34,234 nucleotides of DNA, from positions 34,173,928-34,208,161 of the forward strand of contig NC_049982.1 in NCBI RefSeq assembly GCF_000003815.2, read 5' to 3'. Source of the DNA: Branchiostoma floridae (taxonomy: Eukaryota; Chordata; Leptocardii; Amphioxiformes; Branchiostomatidae). Positions 1-10,580 of the stretch are shown here, piece by piece; within the stretch, counting starts at the first letter, position 1; every line of letters begins with the position of its first letter. The notes under the pieces are model-generated. The model made no database searches. It was given only the letters and a program-made list of their open reading frames with translations, and was not told the DNA's origin. The translations under genes were made by a program, and so were the position numbers.

Positions 1-1727
1 GAGATATTCTCGATCATAGGTTCACCTAAGCCGTAACCGCTACGTAACACATACGGGCGTATGTACGCTTGCGATTCCGAAGTCTTCAGAGTTATTCCGG
101 TGGGTCAAACTTGGTATCGTTAGAAAGGTCTCTAGGTAGGGAATAGTAGGCCTCAGACCGCATAATTCTATTCTGCACTGTTGTCGAGATATTCTCGATC
201 ATATGTTCACCTTAGCCGTAACCGCTTCGTAACACATACGGGCGTATATACGCTTGAGATTCCGATGTCTACAAAGTTATCCCGGTGGGTCAAACTTGGT
301 ATCGTTAAAAAGGTCCCTATATAGGGCATAGTAAGCTACAGACCGCATAATTCTATTGTGCACTGTTGCCAAGATATTCTCGATCATAGGTTCACCTTAG
401 CCTACCGCTACGTAACACATACGGGCGTATATACGCTTGAGATTCCGAAGTCTTAAAAGTTATTCCGGTGGGTCAAACTTGGTATCGTTAAATAGGTCTC
501 TAGGTAGGGAATAGTAAGCCACAAACCGCATAATTCTATTGTGCACTGTTGCCGAGATATTCTCGATCATAGGTTCACCTTAGCCGTAACCGCTACGTAA
601 CACATACGGGCGTATATACGCTTGCGATACCGAAGTCTTCAATGTTATTCCAGTGGCTCAAACTTGGTATCCTTAGAAAGGTCTCTAGGTGGGGAATAGT
701 AAGCCACAAACTGCATAATTCTATTGTGCACTGTTGCCGAGATATTCTCGATCATAGGTTCACCTTAGCCGTAACCGCTACGTAACACATACGGGCGTAT
801 GTACGCTTGAGATTCGGAAGTCTTCAAAGTTATTCCGGTGGGTCAAACTTGGTATCGTTTAAAAGGTCTCTAGATAGGGAACAGTAAGCCACAGATCGCA
901 TAATTCTAATGTGCATTGTTGCCGAGATATTCTCGATCATTGGTTCACCTTAGCCGTAACCGCTACGTAACACATACGGGCGTATGTACGCTTGAGATTC
1001 CGAAGTCTTCAAAGTTATTCCGGTGGGTCAAACTTGGTATAGTTAAAAAGTTCGATAGGTAGGGAATAGTAAGCCCAAAAACGCATAATTCTATTGTGCA
1101 TTGTTGCCGAGATATTCTGGATCATAGGTTCAGCTTAGCCGTAACCGCTACGTAACACATACGGGCGTATGTACGCTTGAGATTCCGAAGTCTGCAAAGT
1201 TATTCCGGTGGGTCAAACTTGGTATCGTTGGAATGGTTCCTAGATAGGGAATAGTACGCCACAGACCGCATAATTCTATTGTGCATTGTTGTCGAGATAT
1301 TCTCGATCATAGGTTCACCTTAGCCGTAAACGCTTCGTACCACATACGGGCGTATGTACGCTTGAGATTCCGAAGTCTTCAAAGTTATTCCGGTGGGTCA
1401 AACTTGGTATCGTTAGAAAGGTCTCTAGTAGGGCATAGTAAGCAACAGACCGCATAATTCTATTGTGCACTGTTGCCGAGATATTCTGGATTACAGGTTC
1501 ACCTTAGCCGTAACCGCTACGTAACACATACGGGCGTATATACGCTTGAGATTCCGAAGTCTTAAAAGTTATTCCGGCGGGTCAAACTTGGTATCGTTAG
1601 AACGGTCTCTAGATAGGGAATAGTAAGCCACAGACCGTATAATTCTATTGTGCACTGTTGCCAAGATATTCTCGATCATAGGTTCACCTTAGCCGTAACC
1701 GCTACGTAACACATACGGGCGTATGTA
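1..1727. repeat. 185-bp tandem satellite, nine full monomers plus a partial tenth
   Basis: Monomers begin at 1, 186, 371, 554, 739, 924, 1109, 1294, 1478 and 1663, so lengths are 183-185 bp with scattered substitutions and rare small indels. Each monomer carries a near-palindrome (ACATACG-GG-CGTATGT, or a CGTATAT variant) and the motif GAGATATTCTCGATC. The array reaches the left edge and runs into a gap, so its true size is unknown. No coding capacity was seen. The monomer length and internal dyads would suit a centromeric or pericentromeric satellite, but nothing here proves that location. Confidence 0.97.
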
Positions 1728-2124
1728 NNNNNNNNNNNNNNNNNNNNNNNNNNNNNNNNNNNNNNNNNNNNNNNNNNNNNNNNNNNNNNNNNNNNNNNNN
1801 NNNNNNNNNNNNNNNNNNNNNNNNNNNNNNNNNNNNNNNNNNNNNNNNNNNNNNNNNNNNNNNNNNNNNNNNNNNNNNNNNNNNNNNNNNNNNNNNNNNN
1901 NNNNNNNNNNNNNNNNNNNNNNNNNNNNNNNNNNNNNNNNNNNNNNNNNNNNNNNNNNNNNNNNNNNNNNNNNNNNNNNNNNNNNNNNNNNNNNNNNNNN
2001 NNNNNNNNNNNNNNNNNNNNNNNNNNNNNNNNNNNNNNNNNNNNNNNNNNNNNNNNNNNNNNNNNNNNNNNNNNNNNNNNNNNNNNNNNNNNNNNNNNNN
2101 NNNNNNNNNNNNNNNNNNNNNNNN
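1728..2124. other. Assembly gap, 397 N
   Basis: Run of N. The satellite enters from the left, and a different but related block emerges on the right. The length is not the round 100 used at the other gaps, so it may be an estimated gap size. Confidence 1.
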
Positions 2125-2545
2125 CTTGCAAATCGGATGATCCATACCGAGATATCTCGATCGTAAGGACTCTAGTCGTGGATAACGGCTAGTCTTAGGC
2201 GAAAGTCAGGGGTCGGGTCATGCCTTGATAACGCAATTCCAAGTTAGGGTTCAAGTTGCGGTCGGGCAATCTTCAAGACTTCTCGAGTTATGCTGTTAAC
2301 AGACACAAAGACACACAGACTCACAAGCCCAATAGATAACCTTAGCCATTCTGGCAAAGGTAATAGCGCGATTCCAAGTTAAAGTTCAAGTTGTGACCGG
2401 GCAAACTTAACATCATTCGAAAGGTCCCTTTGCGCGCTATTGGAAGATGAAAACCGCTTGCCAATCGGATGCTTCCTTGCCGAGATAACCCTATCGTATT
2501 GACTCGTGACGTGGAGTCGTGGCATAACGGCTAGTCTTAGTCGTT
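2125..2545. repeat. Second satellite-like block, diverged repeats
   Basis: Two internal echoes are visible. The motif around CTTGC-AATCGGATG occurs at 2125 and 2457, and ATAACGGCTAGTCTTAG at 2182 and 2524, giving a period of about 332-342 bp. A GATTCCAAGTTA-like segment also recurs near 2236 and 2371. The stretch around 2399-2430 (GGGCAAACTT...CGAAAGGTCCCT) resembles part of the 185-bp monomer, which suggests distant common origin. No gene seen. Confidence 0.7.
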
Positions 2546-2564
2546 AACCATTTATAGTTAAATA

Positions 2565-2831
2565 TTCATAATTTGATGACGTCATGGGTCAAAATCTAAG
2601 ATGGCGGACAATGTCGTTATTTACGGTAAATATATGTTTTTTTACTCAAATTCCGTCAAAATCTTTTATTCTTTCACAAAACACAGTCACTTGAACCTCT
2701 TCAGTCCACTTATTTTGGGTTTCGGGGTTATATGTAGAAAAATGTATTTTAGAAATTTGAGCTTGTCGATCCAAGATGGCGGACAAATAACGTCATTTTC
2801 TGAAGTCATTTAGGTGTCAGTGTCGTCGTCA
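2565..2831. repeat. Element with paired CRE-like and YY1-like sites
   Basis: ATGACGTCAT (2576-2585, palindromic CRE/ATF-type) is followed by AAGATGGCGG (2598-2607, YY1-type). A second AAGATGGCGG (2773-2782) is followed by TAACGTCAT (2788-2796). The two motif pairs sit near the two ends of a block of about 220 bp in opposite order. This looks like the edges of a dispersed element rather than a host promoter, and it runs into a gap. The 70-residue reading frame at 2601-2813 has no recognisable domain. Confidence 0.4.
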
Positions 2832-2931
2832 NNNNNNNNNNNNNNNNNNNNNNNNNNNNNNNNNNNNNNNNNNNNNNNNNNNNNNNNNNNNNNNNNNNNN
2901 NNNNNNNNNNNNNNNNNNNNNNNNNNNNNNN
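2832..2931. other. Assembly gap, 100 N
   Basis: Exactly 100 N, the usual placeholder for a scaffold gap of unknown size. Confidence 1.
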
Positions 2932-3229
2932 ATGATTTCAGGCTGGCTACCCCTGGGCTGTATGCTACCTACACTCTTTTGCCCAAAGATTAAACTACAG
3001 CTCAAAACTCACTACCACAGTATGTCCAGAATATGAGGTATCAAACCCTCAAATCCAATGCAGGACTATAGGAAGCCCACTGTAAACTTGAACATTTTCT
3101 TGACCCTCACCCACATATCAAATATCTGGAGTTATACTGATCACACATAAGGCCATATTGATTTTATTATGTGGACGATATATAAAAAAGATATATGCCG
3201 CATCTTAAAAAGACATATGTTGGAAAACA

Positions 3230-3501
3230 TATACTAATGTCAGGATATTGGAGATTTCTTTTCAGGATATTGGAGATTGCCTGTTTGTAAACTGCTGACG
3301 TTTCAGACATCTTCCTCAGAGCTTCCAACTGGAGTTCTGCTACTTGCCGCCATTTGTACCCGATGTAGGTGGCGCTTTTGTGGGAGAACGTTTTCGCAAA
3401 CATCAGCAGGTAAGAAACAGCCTGGTTGTGAAAAAGAAATCTCCAATATCCTAGGTTCTACCGACCTGATGAAGTTATTTTCGGAAGGTATACTAATGTC
3501 A
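3230..3501. mobile_element. MITE-like element with 21-bp inverted repeats
   Basis: Bases 3242-3262 (AGGATATTGGAGATTTCTTT plus one T) are the exact reverse complement of 3432-3452. The whole block is flanked by a perfect 13-bp direct repeat, TATACTAATGTCA, at 3230-3242 and 3489-3501, which could be a target duplication or an older tandem remnant. AGGATATTGGAGATT is repeated again directly at 3264-3278, making a double left end. There is no transposase frame, so it would be non-autonomous. Confidence 0.7.
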
Positions 3502-3528
3502 TAGAATGCCAATGTAAATTCCAAGGTC

Positions 3529-3891
3529 AGGCCACACCGATTTGATTTCTTGGTTCACGGATTCGCTCGCTCCAATTTTTTGGAAAAAAAAATAAAAATG
3601 AAAATTACTACTCAGCAAATTTTCACCATTAATGAAACCATTCACCAACTTTCTGGTGTAGCAAATTGGCCTTTATATTATAAGCTCCTTAAAGTGTGGG
3701 TACAGGTGCTGTTACTGTACAAAAATAGTGTTTTGGTACTTTTTTCAAGCTGAAAACTTTTTTTCTTTATGTTTTGGATTAGCCGTTACCTTTACCCCAA
3801 CCATTTTACAATTTTTATTTTTATTTCGCCCTCTCGCTCCATATTTTTTATGAAAAAATCCGTGAACCAAGAAATTAAATTGGTGTGGCCT
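3529..3891. mobile_element. MITE, about 363 bp, with 36-bp terminal inverted repeats
   Basis: The left end (3529-3564, starting AGGCCACACC) and right end (3857-3891, ending GGTGTGGCCT) are reverse complements with two mismatches over about 35 bases. The interior is AT-rich and has no coding potential. The termini AGGCC/GGCCT resemble those of the 7551-8055 element, although the internal sequence differs. Confidence 0.8.
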
Positions 3892-5636
3892 CAGGGAAGA
3901 TATGAAAGAAAATGCAGAATTTACTGTTAGCTTTCCATACTCGACATGTTTGGTCATTTTTTCAACCTTCCTGACTTTAATTAGCAGATCAAATTAATGA
4001 TACAAGTGTATATCTTTTTCCAAATGCCTGTTTTTTTTGCCTGCCACTTGGACATATCATCGGATAACGGGTATTGCTCGCACACACACACATACACAGT
4101 ATATATATTTCACTCCCTTCAATGGTGTAAAGTAATAGAGACACATAATGTTTGAAAATACCCAAAGATTTATTATAATCACTCGAAAATATGACTTCCA
4201 ACAGGAGCCATTTTTCCCACTAGGTCTTTCCTACAGCAGCACGAGATCCTCCATACAACTTCTGCAAAACTAATCTCCATTTTTCTCTCTGACACCTTTT
4301 GCTAAGCCCGTTCCTTTTCTGTACATGGGCGCAATTGCACTATTGTGGCAGTAAGATTCTATGGATCAATAGTGGTACATGTAAAACTGGGAAGACTAGT
4401 TGACAACTTCCATGGTACCACATTTATGCTCCTAACATACCCAATTATGTAAAATCAAGCACCATTCATTTTAAAATCACATAACAAGATGTCATTTACA
4501 AAAACTGGCCCCTCAACAAAACTGGCACTTTGTCATTGTCCATTCTTCAATACCAACTTCTTTGTTGTGTCATAATAACTTGTGACCTCAAAATTGTTAG
4601 GAAATGTCCTATGGCAGCTGAGGTCACCAATGACATATATGACATTTGTTCCTTTTGACACATCTTCGGACTACTTTTACAGAACCAAAATGTTTGGCAA
4701 CATGTAACCATTTCTGACAACACCACCCGTTTCCTTCCCTTTCAACCTGTCGACAAAAGTTGCTGACACAAACAATTGCTGTTCATCTCTAGGCACACTC
4801 TTTTAGTCCTTTCAGTCCCACTGTCGCTGACATATCTTTCGACCAATACACAATATTGCTTCAACAATTGGAAAAACCAAGATATGACACTGCACTGATA
4901 TTCCTTTTCTCCAAAAAATATTGATGCCAAACATATACATGCAAGACCTGTAGCTAGCATAAGTATATTTCCTGCATTTCAAAAATCTCAAATAAAAGCA
5001 AAAGATCTTTGTTCCTTTTTGCTACAGGTGCAAGACCAGTAAGTCAACTTAACGTTACAAGTTCAAAGTTTGACACCATATTTGGTTTGTCTAACGTAAC
5101 TGTATTGTTTACGATGCATGCCTAAGTCAACTAGGCACAATGTGTACAATGGCGTTTCTCTCCCAATACTTTAAGTCCGACATAAACAACCCACATTGAA
5201 AACAGTAGACTGTACTTGACATTTTGACAAGTGTTAACAAGACTGGGTTCACAGACACTTTGGTGGTCACCTGCTGTCACGTGTGTATACAGTCTATGTA
5301 GAACACCCAACGCCTGGGTGCCAGGCTAGCACTTGTGTGTGCACACAACTAGGTCATAACGACCCACGTGAAAATAAGTTCACGTGGACTTGTCAGGGAC
5401 AACGAATACATTCATCAGACTATAATATGCAGCAATACCATGACAATTCTGCGTAGTAGGCATGAATATTGCTAAAAATCTTCCCCCTTTCTTACATTTT
5501 ATAAAGCTTGCAGAAGCACCGACATAGTTCTGGTGACAGGTCAATCAAAGGTCACGTTATTTCGCAAGTTCCGTTTTGTACATGTGTCTCGAGTCTTTTT
5601 CCTATTTCTATTCTTACGATTGCCTTACTTTAGAGT
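3892..5636. other. Non-coding, probable 3' flank or UTR of the PPP1R3 gene
   Basis: No exon or recognisable protein was found on either strand. A short CA-rich run lies at about 4081-4096. On the minus strand an AATAAA occurs near 4167-4172, far downstream of the PPP1R3 stop; use as a polyadenylation signal is possible but unproven. Three CACGTG E-boxes occur at 5278-5283, 5365-5370 and 5381-5386, the last two forming a symmetric pair separated by ten bases. Confidence 0.5.
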
Positions 5637-6575
5637 TCAGTAATATGGTATGTCGGACTTGGCGTGTGCCACCCAGCTAGGGAACTCTGGAGAGGTGTAG
5701 TCGGACATGAGGGCGGTGTTGCCCCGAGAATCCGGTCGTGACCACGGCGCCGATAACTCCTGCATGGACTTGTACTCTGCAGACACGATCTGGTAGTTCT
5801 GTCCGTCGTTACTGTCCCAGTGAGTCTGTCCACCACACGTGTAGGACAAGCAGAACTCGATCTTGTCCTGTGGTTTTAAATATGTGGGGACGTCAAACTC
5901 GAAGGAAAACGTGTCATAGTTCTTTCCTTCCGAGCTGCTGTAAGACGCCCCCATATCCTTGTAAGTGTTCCACCCGTCGAAGGTGACCCGCACCTCGAGG
6001 TGTTTCTCGAACGCCAGGTTCTTCACTTTGACCGTCCCCATGATGGATTTTTCTTTGATGATGGCGTTTTCGAGGCAGACGTTTTGTAGGTCTAGTCTTT
6101 GCCGCATTTTCAGGTAGTCCGCGGCGGGTTGGGCAAAGTTAAAGACCAGGTTGGAGCGCTGCTCGGCCGCCGGACGGGCCCCGTCGATCACGGCAGCGAT
6201 CAGACTTGTACTGAGCACTGGGGGCTCCTGTGTGTCTTCAACCAAACGTACACTGACAAGGGATAGTCCTTGGGTGTCGGCGAACGATACCTTCTTCCGT
6301 GTCTTCGTCTTTCCTCGAACGTCTTGACGAGACTTGGCGGCGACATGCTTGGCTTCCTCCGCCTTGTTGATGCATGGTTTGAGTGGTGTGAGAAGTGTCG
6401 TCCGACATTTTGAATATGGAGGTTTCGTCATCTGCGATCTAAGACGGAGTTTTTCGAGGTCCCTTAGAAGTCCGGACGCGTTCAGGTAGCCGATGTTAGG
6501 CGGGCTTGGGCTTGCTGAAAACATGAAGCCGCAGTCCACCGGCATTGCTGCTAGCGGTGATCTAATGGCGAGCAT
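5637..6575 (-). CDS. PPP1R3: Protein phosphatase 1 regulatory subunit 3 (glycogen-targeting; PPP1R3B/C/D-like)
   Basis: Intronless 312-residue reading frame. It contains a PP1-docking RVxF motif, KKVSF (residues 94-98), within KKVSFADTQGLSL, which closely resembles the vertebrate PPP1R3B/C consensus. A CBM21 carbohydrate-binding domain follows at about residues 147-265. It includes NFAQPAADYL, VCLENAI, GTVKVKNLAFEKHLEVRVTF and the signature WDSNDGQNYQI (253-263), which in this family binds glycogen and PP1 substrates. The C-terminus (PEFPSW...IPYY) also echoes vertebrate PPP1R3B. Such subunits bring PP1 catalytic subunit to glycogen, where it activates glycogen synthase and inactivates phosphorylase. 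The start at 6575 is supported by an in-frame stop eight codons upstream (6597-6599); a second Met at residue 11 is possible. A single coding exon is usual for the vertebrate B, C and D genes. It cannot be assigned to one vertebrate paralogue and is probably co-orthologous to several. Confidence 0.95.
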   Translation of the reverse strand: MLAIRSPLAAMPVDCGFMFSASPSPPNIGYLNASGLLRDLEKLRLRSQMTKPPYSKCRTTLLTPLKPCINKAEEAKHVAAKSRQDVRGKTKTRKKVSFADTQGLSLVSVRLVEDTQEPPVLSTSLIAAVIDGARPAAEQRSNLVFNFAQPAADYLKMRQRLDLQNVCLENAIIKEKSIMGTVKVKNLAFEKHLEVRVTFDGWNTYKDMGASYSSSEGKNYDTFSFEFDVPTYLKPQDKIEFCLSYTCGGQTHWDSNDGQNYQIVSAEYKSMQELSAPWSRPDSRGNTALMSDYTSPEFPSWVAHAKSDIPYY

Positions 6576-7140
6576 GGAGCTTGAAAATACGTAGTTCTAG
6601 GAATAATTTACAGTCCGTGATTCCGTTCACAGAAATGGCGTCATTCTTCCGTCCGTTGTTATTGTCCTTCCAAGGTGTGTAGGGTAGGCGTTTCGACGTT
6701 CAACAGGTTCCACTGGGAGCTCCTAACAGGCTTCTTGTAGTTCTCCACCACTGAACACAGCAGCTTGTCCTCCTTGCTTCTCGGTAATAAAGTGAACCAG
6801 CAAACGGCCAGTGATTCAGACGTGTTGCACCATCATCCAACGGCAGCCAGACGTCATGAATCGTTCACGTGCTCACGGGAAGTCGTCCAATCAGCGTCTC
6901 GGATTGTATAACATGATCCTCCGGCTGACCAATCGCTAGTGAGAATTTCGGATGGCTCCATGCACTGGGCACGTGAACAGTCCCCAGAGACTGGCTGTTT
7001 ACATGTGTGGATAGGGTGATCCTGTTTGTGTTCACACGTGGTCGGCGGAACAGCTGATATGGGATGATGCAAGTGATGACCAAGGCGATTTAAATTAAAT
7101 ACACCTTGAAAACGCCGACTCCTTTATACCTGTTTCACAC
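6576..7140 (-). promoter_or_regulatory. Putative 5' UTR and promoter region of PPP1R3 with E-boxes and CCAAT boxes
   Basis: Within 175 bp are three CACGTG E-boxes (6866-6871, 6970-6975, 7035-7040), and two CCAAT boxes lie at 6887-6891 and 6929-6933. On the minus strand a TATAAA-like sequence lies at about 7123-7129. If that TATA is used, the CCAAT boxes fall inside the transcript, so the true start may instead be nearer 6800. CACGTG sites bind bHLH-ZIP factors (USF, MITF/TFE, ChREBP or Myc class). Regulation of a glycogen gene by such a factor is plausible but inferred. Confidence 0.35.
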
Positions 7141-7550
7141 TGCGTCCTTCACAAGTCTCAAAATATAGCACGAGGGGATGCAACTTGAACACAATTATGG
7201 ATAATTTTGGTTGACAATAGATCCACAATTAACGTTAGCCTGGCTTGACAAGATACGTTGAAAAAACACAACAATCTAGATAAATGTCCGTTTATGCAGA
7301 AACAAAGGGTCGCAAAGACAAAAGGGGTAAGAACAGCTCCCATTGTTGTATTGTTTGTTCTACTGCATAGTTTGTAAGATAATTGTATAAATATGCAAAT
7401 TGCATACAAGAAAACATGCCCTAGGCTGGTTACTGCATTTTGTACCAGTAGTGGCCAGAAATCGGACATTAAAAAGAAAATTCTCAGAGCCTCATTTTCG
7501 GTGCATGATGTGCTTATAATAGAACTTCTTTATAATGTCATTGAGTTTAT
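7141..7550. other. Intergenic, nothing recognised
   Basis: The 103-residue frame at 7158-7469 (minus) has no recognisable domain and no splice context. No structured repeat was noticed. Confidence 0.5.
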
Positions 7551-8055
7551 TTAGGCCACAGCAAGTAAATTCTATGGATGACATCAGCGCACGCATTAAT
7601 TTTCGCCTGATTTCAGAAAAAAAAACAAGAATTTTTTCTTCTGCAGGGATGGTCAACCTGACGATTAAGTACCAAAATGAACAAATATGTTGTGTTGTAT
7701 CCTAATAATTGTACTTTTAGAAGTGACACTTGCGAGGTACCCAGGGCTGTAGCTGTAGAAATGAAACTTATTGGATAGTTGTAAAAGTAACACCAATATG
7801 GTGAACCACACTAGTGTCACTTTTACCACACCTGTACATGTTTTGAATACAGGAGCTTTATAAATGAATGCCTTGTTGGCTCCGATACCATGTTTTGTCT
7901 TTAATTCTTGTTACAACTTTATGGTGCCTACTAGTATTTTTGAAAATGTAGCCATCTTGTTTTTTTTCACCCATCTTGTTTTTTTTTTGCCCTATCGCAC
8001 TGTTTTTGCAGTCTGCAGAGGATGTCATCCATAAAATTTACTTGCTGTGGCCTTA
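7551..8055. mobile_element. MITE, about 505 bp, with 33-bp terminal inverted repeats
   Basis: The left end (7553-7585, AGGCCACAGCAAGTAAATTC...) and right end (8021-8053, ...TTACTTGCTGTGGCCT) are reverse complements with one mismatch. They are flanked by TT/TA. The interior is AT- and T-rich with no frame. A second copy of the right end occurs at 32976-33016, so this is a dispersed family. Confidence 0.85.
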
Positions 8056-8490
8056 GTTAAAGATTGTCACAACCTTTTGTCAATTTACCACGGTGGTTAA
8101 CGAGCCGTGTCTCTTAGGTTTGAAAGATTCGCCCCCTTCTTCTTTTTCTCGGAGCATTTGTTCTTCGTTCTTGAAATATGTATATATAACGTTATAGATT
8201 TGTCAATTGATTGTTACTTAAGATGAATTGTGTCTACAGATAAACTGATGATATGTAAGATTTGGAAAAAAACAACAACACTGTCTTATAATTGATAGTC
8301 TAGCCTCGGAAAAGAGGTTGCATAAGTTGCCTTTATCTACTATAATTAAACCTTACCAAATAGTTTTACCAAGTAACGAACCAAAATTATGAATTCCCTT
8401 GGGTGCAGCATTTGGACGTTACATAAGATCCTTGGATAATGTTTTATTCAATGCAAGGAGCTCCTTGTTCAATGTAACATTTCCTGTACT
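8056..8490. other. Intergenic, nothing recognised
   Basis: AT-rich sequence without coding signals or clear repeats. Confidence 0.5.
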
Positions 8491-8557
8491 AAAAACTTTT
8501 GTTCGTTCGTTCGTCCCATAGCCTTTAAGGCTATGGGACGAACGAACGAAAGTTTTT
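8491..8557. repeat. Strong hairpin, 67 nt
   Basis: Starting AAAAACTTTTGTTCG and ending CGAAAGTTTTT, the two arms pair over about 30 bases, including GTCCCATAGCC with GGCTATGGGAC, around a TTTAA loop. One extra GTTC unit sits in the left arm, which is a GTTC microsatellite. It may be a tiny foldback element or a transcribed hairpin; the sequence alone does not decide. Confidence 0.7.
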
Positions 8558-9260
8558 AATCATTAATCAGCCGTAGGGGTGGCACAGCATGTTGTGCTGT
8601 ATCAATTATAGGCATTTTAGTCCCCTGGCGGCGCCTATCTCCTCTCCGGGGCAGTTACGACAAGGAGTTAAATGTTATATCTGTCATCCATTGCCTCAGA
8701 AAAAGGGGTAACTACTAACCTTAAATGTTTTTCTGAATTTTTCTTGCTTCTGGAGCTCCAAACAGAACAAGGGGCTATCTTTATGGCACCCGGGTAAATC
8801 CGCCTGGAGATTGCCCTGTACCCCAATAGGAAGGCCATTTAATGAAAGCGTCAAACTTGGATATGTAACGCTGGTTCGCCTTTATCCGAGGGTAACTTAC
8901 ATTAATTGCTTGTATGAAAAAAAACATATTTTTAGGGATATGAAGTCGATGGACTCTCATTTCAAATCAGAACATTTTGAAAAAAAAATTGAAAAAAAAA
9001 CCCCCACACTGTCTGCAGACTTGATACTCCTAACGTTAAATGTGCTGCTTTTAAGGACAATGAATAAAGGTGACCATGGATAAAGATGAACTAGCAATAA
9101 AAAAAAAAAAGGGAACCCAACACACTTGTTGTGAAGACTACTAAGCAGAAGGGGTGACCTTAGCCTGATTAAATCTCGCTTATAGCAGCCCGCCAAACAT
9201 TCGCGGGGCCAGTTACAGCCCTGGACAGCGGAGTTTGTGTTACACAGACTAGGGTGACCT
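8558..9260. other. Intergenic with repeat fragments
   Basis: No gene. Bases 9066-9094 (AAGGTGACC...GATGAACTAGC) resemble the right end of the elements at 11917-12138 and 12380-12590, so this is a fragment of that family next to a poly-A run. The 90-residue plus frame at 8811-9083 is not recognisable. Confidence 0.5.
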
Positions 9261-9342
9261 TAGCCTGGATACCAGACCCCAGCCCAACCTTAATGTCCCA
9301 TAGATATTTTTGACATCGGGCTGGGGTCTGGTATTCAGGCTA
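9261..9342. mobile_element. Short foldback element, about 82 bp
   Basis: TAGCCTGGATACCAGACCCC at the left end pairs with GGGGTCTGGTATTCAGGCTA at the right end with one mismatch; the arms extend through AGCCC/GGGCT. TA flanks both ends. A related solo arm is at about 9909-9931 (AGCCTGGATTACAGACCCCAG). Confidence 0.75.
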
Positions 9343-9529
9343 CAGCTATAGGGTGACTTGGTTTGTTGCCTGAAAACTGGAAACACAGGCATATGCATTC
9401 CCTGAGAACATAACCACATCAATGCGGTTCTTTTAACCACATTATGATCCAGTATCACCAGAGGAGAGGAGAGTTCAGCAGGGTTTTGAATGGCCCTGCC
9501 CCTTAATCTCCAACCAGATCCACGGTGCG

Positions 9530-9654
9530 TTATGTATAGTATCAAACTTCCCGTAGGAACTTCTCCGGTGTCCGTTTGACTCCCTTAGCCGGCTACACTC
9601 CCTGGCCAGCTTTGATACTATCTTATGGCACCGTAGGATCTGCTTGGAGATTAC
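9530..9654. repeat. Copy of a foldback family (related to 10405-10580)
   Basis: The right part, 9611-9654 (TTTGATACTATCTTATGGCA...CTGCTTGGAGATTAC), is repeated with a few changes at 10541-10580 and in inverse at 10405-10443. The left part has a weaker inverse (TAGTATCAAAC near 9538). No coding capacity. Confidence 0.5.
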
Positions 9655-10404
9655 CCGCCCCTCTCCTAGTACAGTACAACAGAAACGTTTAATATCTGAA
9701 TTTTAGATCCAAGCAGAGGTTTCGGTTGGTTGGTGGGTGTTGTCGTGGCCACGATTTCATTATGGCGGCTAAGTACCTCCAGACAGAAATTGCTGCCACT
9801 TAACTAGTATACCTCCGACACCCCGACCAAATGAAGCCTTAATTTGCTTGGAGAAGGAGAATAAACATGGCTCTTACCCATTGGAACAAAGTATTTGTGC
9901 AGTAGCAGTAGCCTGGATTACAGACCCCAGCCTGATCTCAATCAACAATAGCGTTTATCGCGCAGGGTTTCGAAAGAGGGCACAACGAATTTCAGAGATA
10001 AAGAACGATTTTTCTTAGTACGCTTTGTGTATTTTGTTGTCTTCTAAGTCATACTTAATTACTTTTATGTATTATGCAATATCTAGATTATAAAAATTTG
10101 GCTAAAAATAACGCAACAGTGCCGCAGTGAACAAACCCCGCAGTACTGCACCGGTGCCCCAAGTGCAGTGAGATACCACCTTCAGTTGGCCCATGCAGGC
10201 CCTGGAAACAGTCTGGTATCTGAGGCTACAGTAACAGTTTACTAGAGGACAAAGCCCCATGTGTGCACAAACGTGTACTTTACACCCATTCACAATCTCA
10301 CACATGGCTGGGTCACCCTGACCTATGTCTGCAGGCTTATGCAACTTCAGCAATGTTCATTGTTTGCCATTCCAGGGTCGTTTGGTAAGAATTCTCCTGG
10401 CAGA
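9655..10404. other. Intergenic, nothing coding recognised
   Basis: Contains a solo arm of the 9261-9342 family at about 9909-9931. No exon or protein domain was seen on either strand. Confidence 0.5.
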
Positions 10405-10580
10405 CTACTAATCTCCAAGCAGTTCCTACATAAGATAGTATCATAAAGTTGGCCATTTTTTTTTTTTAAAGTGTAGCCATGCAGCTAAGGAGTTCAATTT
10501 GCTCCTCAGTCAGCTAACTTCATGACAAAAGTACAATAATGCACTATCTTATGCCACCATAGGATCTGCTTGGAGAATAC
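10405..10580. mobile_element. Foldback element, about 176 bp
   Basis: The left arm at 10405-10443 (CTACTAATCTCCAAGCAG...ATAAGATAGTATCA) and the right arm at 10543-10580 (ACTATCTTATGCC...CTGCTTGGAGAATAC) are inverted copies with a short indel. The interior includes a poly-T run. Confidence 0.65.

Noticed and set aside
1676-2166. About 150-residue frames near the first gap
   Set aside because: Almost entirely N with satellite ends.
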